Positions 1 through 5,154 of a DNA stretch of 6,604 bases are shown in pieces. Every line of letters starts with the position of its first letter. The stretch's first letter is position 1. Both the position numbers and the translations under genes were made by a program. The notes below the pieces were generated by a model. It was not told where the DNA came from. It did not search any database and saw only the letters and a list, made by a program, of their open reading frames with translations. This DNA is from Desulfotomaculum sp. (GTDB lineage Bacteria; Bacillota; Desulfotomaculia; Desulfotomaculales; Nap2-2B): positions 1-6,604 of the forward strand of contig DMDI01000016.1 in NCBI GenBank assembly GCA_003445555.1, read 5' to 3'.

Positions 1-135
1 TTTCTGTGGCACTTTCCTTAGGGTCGCCCCCACTGGGTGTTACCCAGCACCCTGCCCTGTGGAGCCCGGACTTTCCTCAGGTGTAATCTTTAAAAAAATC
101 ACACCCGCGATCACCTGGTTTACTCACTCTTTAAC
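1..135 (-). ncRNA. rnpB: RNase P RNA, type A, 5' portion (partial at window edge)
   Basis: This is the catalytic RNA of ribonuclease P, which removes 5' leaders from pre-tRNA. Read on the minus strand, bases 78-61 give the near-universal GAGGAAAGTCCGGGCTCC block (J3/4 and the 5' strand of P4). It is followed by AGGGCAGGGTGCTGG, a P8 hairpin at 47-33 (CTGGGTAACACCCAG), a P9 hairpin at 31-21, and the conserved AAGGAAAGTGCCACAGAAA block at 19-1. A P3 hairpin (GGTGTGA pairing with TTACACC) lies at 105-80. The arrangement is the ancestral A type, not the B type of Bacillus. The 3' two thirds lie outside the window. The 5' end is approximate: the P1/P2 strands should begin between about 125 and 142. 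Confidence 0.95.
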
Positions 136-148
136 TCTTTATATTTAT

Positions 149-178
149 TTTATAATAGAAGTGATATTTTTACAACAA
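149..178 (-). promoter_or_regulatory. Probable sigma-A promoter of rnpB
   Basis: On the minus strand a TTGTTG -35 hexamer (178-173) is separated by 18 bp from a TATAAA -10 hexamer (154-149). An overlapping 17-bp choice, TTATAA at 155-150, is also possible. Transcription would start near 142, a few bases ahead of the expected RNase P RNA 5' end. The surrounding DNA is very AT-rich, so the exact hexamers are uncertain, but a promoter is expected here and this is the best match. Confidence 0.55.
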
Positions 179-263
179 CTTTATGGTTAGGCGATGCAGC
201 TATAAGATTAGCTATTTGTCTATAAGCTGACGGGATAACCATATTGGGTGATGGTTTATGTTT

Positions 264-659
264 TTAGACCACGTTATTTTTAACGTAATCAACCACTAAG
301 TTTACCTCAACCCTTAAGGAAAATACCTCGCCTACTCCCAAATTCTTAAGGTAAGTTATTTCTTCCGGGGGTAAATCCGCACCAACAATAACCAAAAATT
401 CTTTCGTTTTCTCTTCTTGTAAGATATTTAGCGTTTCAACAATCAATGACTTGCCTTCCGGGGTTAAAAGGTTTAAACCAATAACGTCAACATCTTCTTG
501 AAGGGCCGTTTTATGTATGGCTTGAGGGGTTTGGTTTCCTACATAAACAACTTCCATACCTGCATCCCGCAACGCCATGGTTACTTTAGCGCCTTTCCAG
601 TGTCCGTCAAAGCCTGGGTTGGCAATTAAAGCCCTGATCTTTTTTTTCTCTTCATTCAT
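264..659 (-). CDS. Stand-alone B12-binding-domain protein (methylmalonyl-CoA mutase small-domain-like)
   Basis: This 131-residue protein matches the C-terminal cobalamin-binding domain of acyl-CoA mutases (McmA2/MutB type) over its whole length. The signature DGHWKG at residues 18-23 contains the DxHxxG motif whose His is the lower axial cobalt ligand in that family. The family's usual A-x-PG lead-in and the 'ALRDAGMEV' and 'ALQEDVDVIG' segments are present. Three other usual cofactor-contact spots differ: the SxL position reads NLL (63-65), the GG position reads GA (93-94), and the FGPGT position reads FSLRV (113-117). B12 binding is therefore plausible but not assured. No mutase catalytic subunit is in the window. 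The start is the ATG at 659, preceded by a GGGGGGAG ribosome binding site at 672-665. The gene has its own promoter at 731-703. No clear terminator separates it from rnpB downstream. Confidence 0.85.
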   Translation of the reverse strand: MNEEKKKIRALIANPGFDGHWKGAKVTMALRDAGMEVVYVGNQTPQAIHKTALQEDVDVIGLNLLTPEGKSLIVETLNILQEEKTKEFLVIVGADLPPEEITYLKNLGVGEVFSLRVEVNLVVDYVKNNVV

Positions 660-702
660 TTTTTCTCCCCCCGTACTTTAAATCATTAAATTAAGATACT
701 TA

Positions 703-731
703 AAAATAGCATTTTTATTCTATTCTGTCAA
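703..731 (-). promoter_or_regulatory. Sigma-A promoter of the B12-domain gene
   Basis: A perfect TTGACA -35 (731-726, minus strand), a 17-bp spacer and a TATTTT -10 (708-703) precede the gene at 659. Initiation near 696 would give a leader of about 37 nt that holds only the ribosome binding site. This gene is therefore probably transcribed on its own, not through the palindromic element from the GerW gene. Confidence 0.7.
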
Positions 732-749
732 GTTTGCCATAACAATGGG

Positions 750-880
750 CTAGTACAATGTTTCGTAATTATCGCTTCAATTACCAACCCCCCACCCCCT
801 CCCCTCCCTCCCCCTTCAAGGGGGAGGTTAGGTGGGGGCGGGTCGGTAATTGAAGTGATAATTACGAAACATTATACTAG
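750..880. mobile_element. 131-bp palindromic MITE-like element
   Basis: The outer 36 bases on each side (750-785 and 845-880) are inverted copies with only two differences, beginning CTAGTA(C/T)AATGTTTCG and ending in CAATTACC. Inside lies a C-rich strand (788-814) facing a G-rich strand (820-842), so the whole element can fold into one long hairpin; its tip is an 8-bp stem at 807-814/820-827 with a TTCAA loop. It has no reading frame. If the duplicated target were TA within CTAG, as is known for IS630/mariner-type elements, the empty site would read GGGCTAGTTATT and the termini would be GTACAATG/CATTATAC. The family assignment is inference. The right edge touches the stop codon of the GerW gene at 881 without changing it. 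Confidence 0.75.
788..814 (-). other. Potential G-quadruplex inside the palindromic element
   Basis: On the minus strand this tract has five uninterrupted G runs of 5, 3, 4, 5 and 6 bases, each separated by a single A or T. Single-base loops are the pattern most favourable to a stable parallel G-quadruplex; the plus strand would be a matching C-rich i-motif candidate. It lies in the strand that would be transcribed if RNA polymerase ran out of the GerW gene. It competes with the tip hairpin at 807-827, which uses part of the same G tract. Folding in the cell is inference. Confidence 0.6.
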
Positions 881-1297
881 TTATTTCTCCGGCTCAAGAT
901 TTCTTTTATTTTTATTAAGAAAAGTATCAATTTGAAGCATTAACTGGGGAGCCAGGTCAATTAAACGGTCTACAGCTGGGCTGCCGTCTACCGGCAACAG
1001 CCTGATTTGCCCGTGTCCGACCACTAAAAACCCAACGGGCTGGACGGAAACACCGGCCCCGCTTCCTCCCCCAAAAAAAGGCGTCTGAGTCTCTTCGTTG
1101 CTTTCATTTTTTCGTTTTCTCTCCGGTTCCAACTCCCCTCCTCCGGCCCCAAAACCACAGGTAACCCGGGAAACAGGAATAATTACCGTTCCGTCAGGTG
1201 TCTCCACCGGATCACCCACTACCGTATTTACATCCACCATCCCCTTGATATTTTCCATAGCTGTTTTCATTAAGCCTTCTATGGGGTGCTCAGGCAT
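881..1297 (-). CDS. ytfJ: GerW/YtfJ-family sporulation protein
   Basis: A 138-residue forespore protein; in Bacillus subtilis the homologue (YtfJ, renamed GerW) is needed for normal spore germination, though its biochemical role is unknown. The family's hallmark blocks are all present: HPIEGLMKTAMENI (residues 4-17), VDVNTVVGDPVETPDGTVIIP (21-41), VSRV (42-45), the Gly-rich GGGSGAGVSVQPVGFLVV (76-93) and QIRLLPV after it. A charged, low-complexity insert (about 55-72) separates the two conserved parts. The frame is open up to 1393, but the ATG at 1297 matches the family's N-terminus and has an AAAGGATG-type ribosome binding site about 10 bases upstream. A forespore promoter at 1386-1357 lies inside the longer frame, which rules out the upstream start for that transcript. 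The stop codon abuts the palindromic element at 880. Confidence 0.93.
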   Translation of the reverse strand: MPEHPIEGLMKTAMENIKGMVDVNTVVGDPVETPDGTVIIPVSRVTCGFGAGGGELEPERKRKNESNEETQTPFFGGGSGAGVSVQPVGFLVVGHGQIRLLPVDGSPAVDRLIDLAPQLMLQIDTFLNKNKRNLEPEK

Positions 1298-1356
1298 AAG
1301 AACTTCATCCTTTCTTAAGTTCAATTTAGTTACTTTGGCAAGAATTATACAGTTTA

Positions 1357-1386
1357 TAATATGAGCTGAAGGAAAATCAAATATAC
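1357..1386 (-). promoter_or_regulatory. Probable sigma-G/sigma-F forespore promoter of ytfJ
   Basis: On the minus strand GTATA (1386-1382), an 18-bp spacer and CATATTA (1363-1357) match the published sigma-G consensus GyATR-N17/18-CAtnnTA at every specified position. Initiation would fall near 1350 and leave a leader of about 50 nt before the ATG at 1297. The match agrees with the forespore expression known for this family. A weaker sigma-A-like pair (TTGACC at 1442-1437 and TTTAAA at 1420-1415) lies further upstream and cannot be excluded. Confidence 0.6.
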
Positions 1387-1454
1387 AAAGCAAAAAACAT
1401 GAGTTACTTTAATTTTTAAAGCGCAAATTAAAAACGGGTCAACTATTTCCTTCG

Positions 1455-1483
1455 TTGTTAGGTGTATACTCCTACGTTATTTT
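1455..1483 (+). promoter_or_regulatory. Candidate promoter with an internal palindrome, upstream of the 335-residue protein
   Basis: A TTGTTA hexamer (1455-1460), a 17-bp spacer and TATTTT (1478-1483) form a reasonable sigma-A promoter about 90 bp ahead of the gene at 1574. The spacer contains a 16-bp near-perfect palindrome, TAGGTGTATACTCCTA (1459-1474, one mismatched pair), where a repressor could sit. The long, purine-rich leader (1500-1570) holds no clear hairpin. Both the promoter and the operator reading are inference. Confidence 0.35.
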
Positions 1484-1573
1484 TTATTCCAAAAATTTTA
1501 GCGAAAAAAGGAAGGAAAACAAAGGGAAATAGAGAATAAGAAAGCTAAGATATTTTCAGAAGGAGGATGAGTT

Positions 1574-2581
1574 ATGTCCATGCTTAAATGGTGGGGTGCT
1601 CCTGCCCGGATTGGGGAATCAGTCGCGTTGTACCGAAGATTAGATCAACTTTTTCCTGATACGCTTGCCTTTGAGAATGCTCAACCGCTTACAATCAGGG
1701 TACGCGGAGTTATGATTTTAGAAGATTATGATTGGTTTCCCGGCGATAAGAACGACCTGATGATTGTTACGACTACGCAGTTTGGCAGCGAGCCGCCCGT
1801 TCAAAGGCTTCATTTTATGCAGCACAATGTTGATTTGGGGTGGCAAGGAGATTTCTTTAACGATGTTGTTTTGGCCATCCGGGATTTCAACACGGAAAGC
1901 AGGCAGCTAACATTAAGAATTCAGGTTTACGATATGGATGGTATTCCAAAAGAGCTGATTCAGGCGGTAAATAATGTTTCCCAGAGTGTTGCGGTGGCCT
2001 TTCCTCAGTTGGCGCCTTACGCGGCGGCAGTTTCCTTTGGGGTTCCAACACTACTGAATCTGGTGGACAATCTTAATAACCACGATAAAATACTTGACGA
2101 ACGGATAACTTTAGAAATTGACCAACCGGAAAGAGGACACCAGCTTTTGCAGCCGGGATATTTTGTATGCTTTAAAGTGCCGGTTGAAGACGGTTTATTT
2201 TTAAGCAGTAACCTGCACGTTCTCCAGGCGGATAGAAAAACTCTTTTTGAAAGATGCAGCTACGCGATAATAGAGGTTGAGCAGGATTTCCACGCCCAGA
2301 GAGAGTGGGAAATTGACCAGAAGGTGGCCAAACTAATTGCCGAATTGAATGGGAAGGGACAAAGCGGAAAAGCAGCGTTGGAATTTTTAAGAGAGACTTT
2401 TGACGCGTATGATAAGTTCAGGAAATTAGAGCGTGCCCGGGAACTTAAAAACCGCAAACTTAAAGCAGATGAAGCCTCAAATGAAGCCGAAAGAAAACTT
2501 TTGGTGTTAAGTGAGGCCGAAGAAAAACTGCTGCATGAGCTTACCAATGATAAAGCCCTGGCCCCTTTTTTGGGTAGTTAA
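1574..2581 (+). CDS. Uncharacterised 335-residue protein, C2-like N-terminal part plus charged helical C-terminus
   Basis: I do not recognise this family. There is no signal peptide and no clear membrane helix. Residues 39-122 look like a beta-sandwich resembling a C2 domain: LTIRVRGVMILEDYDWF (39-55) followed by GDKND (57-61) supplies an acidic loop (D51, D53, D58, D61), and LRIQVYDMDG (114-123) resembles the second C2 acidic loop (D120, D122). A conserved-looking GWQGDFF lies at 89-95. Residues 132-167 are a small-residue hydrophobic stretch (AAAVSFGVP and around), followed by more beta strands (about 178-230). From about 240 to 330 the protein is strongly charged, rich in E, K, R and A, and probably a helical hairpin or coiled coil. 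The start ATG at 1574 has an AGGAGG ribosome binding site 8 bases upstream. The gene appears monocistronic. Calcium or membrane binding is inference from the C2 likeness only. Confidence 0.8.
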   Translation: MSMLKWWGAPARIGESVALYRRLDQLFPDTLAFENAQPLTIRVRGVMILEDYDWFPGDKNDLMIVTTTQFGSEPPVQRLHFMQHNVDLGWQGDFFNDVVLAIRDFNTESRQLTLRIQVYDMDGIPKELIQAVNNVSQSVAVAFPQLAPYAAAVSFGVPTLLNLVDNLNNHDKILDERITLEIDQPERGHQLLQPGYFVCFKVPVEDGLFLSSNLHVLQADRKTLFERCSYAIIEVEQDFHAQREWEIDQKVAKLIAELNGKGQSGKAALEFLRETFDAYDKFRKLERARELKNRKLKADEASNEAERKLLVLSEAEEKLLHELTNDKALAPFLGS

Positions 2582-2728
2582 TTAGTCAAGGCAAACCTGT
2601 TTAGTTTTGGTTAAGAACGGGGATGGTAAGCAAGTAAATAATTTAATAGAAATATTCCGCCCATACTCAAACTGTTTTTTTCAACCGGGTAACTTTTAAA
2701 TTATAGCCAACTACGGGAGGTTTTTGGC

Positions 2729-3508
2729 GTGCGCCAAATTTTCATCGGCACCTCGGGTTATAGTTATAACGACTGGTACGGGCATTTTTACCCCGCCACA
2801 ATTAAAAAAAACAAAATGCTGGAGTACTACGCCGAAGAGTTTCCTTTTACGGAGATCAACTCCACTTATTACCGGCTGCCCTCCCCGCACTTGCTCAAAC
2901 AAATGGCCCAAAAAACCCCGAAAGACTTTATTTTTACGGTAAAGGCCTATAAATCCCTAACCCACGAACGGCCAGGAAACATTGCCGAGGACACAAAAAA
3001 ATTTAATTTAGCTTTAGAGCCTTTAGTGGAAACAAAAAAATTAGGGGCGGTGTTGCTTCAATTCCCCTATTCCTTTCATAACCAGGAAGAGAACAGGCAC
3101 TATTTGGCTTTTTTGCGTCAACTGTTAAAGGATATTCCTGTCATGGTCGAGTTTCGTCATTATAGCTGGGCAAGTAAAGCTACCTGGGAGTTTTTGCAGT
3201 CCTTAAATTTAGGGTACGTCTGTGTTGATGCGCCAAAATTAAAGGGCTTAATTGGACCAGAGATTGTTTGTACGGCTGAAATTGCCTACATCCGTTTTCA
3301 CGGCCGCAACGCCGCTAAATGGTGGAAGCACGAACAGGCCTATGAAAGGTATGATTATTTATATGCCAAAGAAGAAATTCAGGAATGGCTGCCGGGGATT
3401 AAAAAGTTAAGTGATGAAGCCAGGCGTGTTTTTGTAGCTTTTAATAATCACTACCGGGGCCAGGCGGTGCAAAATGCCCGTATGCTGCGGGAATTACTTT
3501 CAATTTAG
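2729..3508 (+). CDS. DUF72 (YecE-like) family protein
   Basis: A 259-residue member of the DUF72 family (YecE in Escherichia coli, YunF in Bacillus), a TIM-barrel-like fold whose reaction is still not known. The hallmarks appear in order: IGTSGYSYNDW (6-16), FTEINSTYYRLP (40-51), FTVKAYKSLTHE (70-81), LGAVLLQFPYSF (106-117), VEFRHYSW (141-148), YIRFHGR in the second half, and FNNHYRGQA (238-246) near the C-terminus. Length is normal for the family and no key block is missing. Translation starts at a GTG with a GGGAGG ribosome binding site 8-9 bases upstream. The preceding 147 bp hold no convincing terminator or promoter. The 3' end overlaps the convergent GIY-YIG-like gene by 68 bp. Confidence 0.93.
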   Translation: MRQIFIGTSGYSYNDWYGHFYPATIKKNKMLEYYAEEFPFTEINSTYYRLPSPHLLKQMAQKTPKDFIFTVKAYKSLTHERPGNIAEDTKKFNLALEPLVETKKLGAVLLQFPYSFHNQEENRHYLAFLRQLLKDIPVMVEFRHYSWASKATWEFLQSLNLGYVCVDAPKLKGLIGPEIVCTAEIAYIRFHGRNAAKWWKHEQAYERYDYLYAKEEIQEWLPGIKKLSDEARRVFVAFNNHYRGQAVQNARMLRELLSI

Positions 3509-3944
3509 GCTTTAAAATTCTTTTAATTTGCGTTTTTTCCGGGGCAAAATAAAGATGGGTAAAACAAGAGCAATCCGTTGCTCCAAAACGATTTGCCGCC
3601 GGCAAAAGGCTTTGGGCCAAAAGGCAAGAAATTGTGCATTCCTTTCTTTGCCTGCTTTCCAAGGTAAATATTTCCTTTAACTGCCCTACTTGAAGCAAGT
3701 AGTCAATATGCCAGTGCATTTTTTGGGGAGGCTTTAAATAGCGGTTTGTTCTGCCTCTTAATCCACTCATGGCTGAACCAACGTAAGCATAATATCCGGG
3801 AGAAAAAGTAATTTCCCCTAAAGAACCCACCCGCAGTATTTGCTTTACCGGAAGGTAAATCAAAAGAATATAGGTGCCTGGTTTATTGGTTATGAGTGGA
3901 CAAATTATTCCGTTAAAGCTAAAAATATGGTTTTTAAATTGCAT
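3441..3944 (-). CDS. DUF123 GIY-YIG-like nuclease-domain protein
   Basis: A 167-residue protein of the DUF123 branch of the GIY-YIG superfamily, a group often found alone or joined to endonuclease III; its substrate is not established. Visible hallmarks are PGTYILLI (22-29, the GIY strand), YYAYVGSAMSGLRGRTNRYL (51-70, the YIG strand and conserved Arg), HWHIDYLL (77-84), ECTISCLLAQSL (102-113) and GATDCSCFTHLYF (121-133) with paired cysteines. About 34 extra residues follow the last conserved block, largely encoded opposite the DUF72 gene. I chose the ATG at 3944 because a GGGGAAAG ribosome binding site precedes it; a GTG at 3965 is in frame but has no such site. The start lies 29 bp after the stop of the metallo-beta-lactamase gene, so the two are probably one operon. 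Confidence 0.87.
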   Translation of the reverse strand: MQFKNHIFSFNGIICPLITNKPGTYILLIYLPVKQILRVGSLGEITFSPGYYAYVGSAMSGLRGRTNRYLKPPQKMHWHIDYLLQVGQLKEIFTLESRQRKECTISCLLAQSLLPAANRFGATDCSCFTHLYFAPEKTQIKRILKPKLKVIPAAYGHFAPPGPGSDY

Positions 3945-3973
3945 GCTTTCCCCAAAGGTTTTCACAAATTAAC

Positions 3974-4909
3974 TTATAAATAATAAGAACTACCAATACT
4001 ATTTAAAATAAAGGCTTCCGGCATTGCCTGGCTCAAGTAATGTGTGCTTTGCCAGCCGGTGCAATGCATAGGGATAATTTTAGCCAGGCTTAATGCTTTT
4101 AATTCTTTAACGGTTTGTTCCAATACGTAGGCCAAATTTGGCGTCCCGCTTAAATGCAGCCCGCCCAAAATAGCATAAACCTTTTTCTGGCCGGTAATTT
4201 TTTGAGCCCAATGGACCGTATTAACAATGCCGGCATGGGCGCAACCGGCAATTACCACCAGCCCTTTGTTTCTTACGTTAGCAATAATACTTTGGTCGTC
4301 TAAAATAAGGTCTTCCACCAGTTTCCCTTCCTTTTCCAGGTACATATTTAGATTCCCCTTTTCATAAGTGTTTTGACGGGGAATTTCTCCGGTGGTGGCC
4401 AAAAAGGCATTTCCTAAAAGATAAGGTTTTTTACTTTCCGTGATTATTGCTCCGGCAGAAATTATTTCTTCTCGTTTCAAGGAAGGTAAGGTTACTTTGG
4501 TCACCCCGTGAAGCAGGTTAACCCGGGAACTTAAAAAAGCATCCGGGTGGCAAACTAGAGGCATTTTTTTTGACGCCAGGGCAAGCAGTTGCTTCAAACC
4601 GCCAAAATGGTCCATATGTCCGTGACTTAAGACTATCGTCTCTACTTCAGCTAAATTAATTTCCAGAACCTTTAAGTTATAAGCTATGGCCTTTCCTGTC
4701 CAACCGGCGTCCAAAATAACGGTATGTTTTTCCTCGCCCCTGATGGCCTGAATAAGTAATGAAAGGCCGTGTTCCGCCAAAAGCGCCGCCCTTACCCCTT
4801 TTTTAGCCCTAAACCTTTTTACTCCTTCCTGGTCAGCCAGTAAAAGATCAGAATAGTTGTCTATTAAAGTGGTAATTTCTAGGCTATCTATTTCTTTTAA
4901 ATTTAACAT
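3974..4909 (-). CDS. Metallo-beta-lactamase-fold hydrolase, dihydropterin/ribofuranosylaminobenzene-phosphate synthase-like subgroup
   Basis: A 311-residue cytoplasmic protein with the metallo-beta-lactamase fold. The metal motif HGHMDH (residues 96-101) is intact, and further likely ligands follow: H225 in AGCAHAGIVN (221-230), H252 in ILGGLHL (247-253) and H282 in MHCTGW (281-286). The LDAGW strand (66-70) and the DDQS segment (204-207) also fit the subgroup usually annotated as 7,8-dihydropterin-6-methyl-4-(beta-D-ribofuranosyl)-aminobenzene-5'-phosphate synthase, although the true substrate in bacteria is generally unknown. The frame opens at a TTG at 4927, but the ATG at 4909 is preceded by AAAGGAGA about 7 bases upstream and is preferred; the upstream residues would come from the ribosome binding site itself. 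The gene leads the probable operon with the GIY-YIG-like gene and diverges from the feo locus across a 245-bp spacer. No strong promoter for it could be picked out. Confidence 0.9.
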   Translation of the reverse strand: MLNLKEIDSLEITTLIDNYSDLLLADQEGVKRFRAKKGVRAALLAEHGLSLLIQAIRGEEKHTVILDAGWTGKAIAYNLKVLEINLAEVETIVLSHGHMDHFGGLKQLLALASKKMPLVCHPDAFLSSRVNLLHGVTKVTLPSLKREEIISAGAIITESKKPYLLGNAFLATTGEIPRQNTYEKGNLNMYLEKEGKLVEDLILDDQSIIANVRNKGLVVIAGCAHAGIVNTVHWAQKITGQKKVYAILGGLHLSGTPNLAYVLEQTVKELKALSLAKIIPMHCTGWQSTHYLSQAMPEAFILNSIGSSYYL

Positions 4910-5038
4910 AAAGGTTCTCCTTTCCAAGACGATTTTAAAATGTTTTGCTTTTTAGTTAAGTTTACTTTTTTATTCGCTAAAAAGAAATGCTTTCCTGCTG
5001 ACCGATTTGAAATATCAAAAAAATTTTTTATTTTCCTC

Positions 5039-5067
5039 TTGACATTGGTTTTTAAAAGAGATAAAAT
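5039..5067 (+). promoter_or_regulatory. Strong sigma-A promoter of the feo regulator operon
   Basis: A perfect TTGACA (5039-5044), a 17-bp spacer and TAAAAT (5062-5067, one mismatch to TATAAT) make this the best housekeeping promoter in the window. Initiation near 5074 gives a leader of about 80 nt that contains a hairpin, the metalloregulator palindrome and the ribosome binding site. The operator lies about 40 bp downstream of the start point, so repression would act as a block to elongation, or a second unseen promoter lies closer to the operator. Confidence 0.8.
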
Positions 5068-5072
5068 TTATT

Positions 5073-5102
5073 AAAATAAAGATGAGGACAGTCCTTTATT
5101 TT
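5073..5102 (+). other. AT-rich hairpin at the 5' end of the feo leader
   Basis: AAAATAAAG (5073-5081) pairs perfectly with CTTTATTTT (5094-5102) across a 12-nt loop that itself contains the short palindrome GGACAGTCC. It begins right at the predicted transcription start. It could stabilise the mRNA end or act as a weak attenuator with the following T-rich stretch; at this AT content a chance palindrome is also possible. Confidence 0.35.
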
Positions 5103-5112
5103 TTATAAAATA

Positions 5113-5128
5113 GTTAGGTATACCTAAC
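5113..5128. promoter_or_regulatory. DtxR/MntR-type operator, regulator operon
   Basis: GTTAGGTATACCTAAC is a perfect 16-bp palindrome. Its half-site (TTAGG...CCTAA) is the one known for DtxR/IdeR-type iron regulators and is repeated ahead of feoB at 6221-6244. It lies 27 bp before the start of the regulator gene, which implies autoregulation by the metal-loaded protein encoded at 5155. Confidence 0.8.
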
Positions 5129-5130
5129 AG

Positions 5131-5149
5131 TACTCCCCTAAGGAGGGTA
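5131..5149 (+). promoter_or_regulatory. Ribosome binding site of the regulator gene within a possible hairpin
   Basis: The AAGGAGGG ribosome binding site (5140-5147) lies 7 bases before the ATG at 5155. The bases just ahead of it, TACTCCCC (5131-5138), can pair with GGAGGGTA (5142-5149) through seven of eight positions (one of them G-U) around a TAA loop. This would partly hide the site. The loop is tight and the hairpin may be fortuitous. Confidence 0.35.
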
Positions 5150-5154
5150 GTAAT

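Noticed and set aside
238..256. AACCAT/ATGGTT hairpin as a terminator of the B12-domain gene
   Set aside because: Only 6 bp with an 8-nt loop and no T run on either side; too weak to call.
660..749. Riboswitch (for example cobalamin) ahead of the B12-domain gene
   Set aside because: The leader from the predicted start is only about 37 nt and lacks any B12-box-like sequence.
1098..1364. Plus-strand 88-codon open frame
   Set aside because: It runs antisense to the well-supported GerW gene, has no ribosome binding site and no family resemblance.
1298..1393. Longer GerW protein starting at 1393
   Set aside because: The extra 32 residues do not resemble the family, and the consensus forespore promoter lies within them.
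1459..1474. Third DtxR-type operator
   Set aside because: The half-sites are 8 bp apart instead of 4, so it does not match the spacing of the two feo operators; kept only as an unassigned palindrome.
2260..2547. Minus-strand 95-codon open frame, rich in Ser and Leu
   Set aside because: It is the complement of the charged helical end of the 335-residue protein; its Ser/Leu bias is the expected shadow of Glu/Lys codons.
2711..2942. Two short open frames (minus 2711-2911, plus 2724-2942) at the start of the DUF72 gene
   Set aside because: Both overlap the conserved N-terminal motifs of the DUF72 protein in other frames and have no supporting signal.
3945..3965. GTG start at 3965 for the GIY-YIG-like protein
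   Set aside because: It has no ribosome binding site, whereas the ATG at 3944 is preceded by GGGGAAAG.
4910..4927. TTG start at 4927 for the metallo-beta-lactamase-fold protein
   Set aside because: The added codons are the ribosome binding site of the ATG at 4909.
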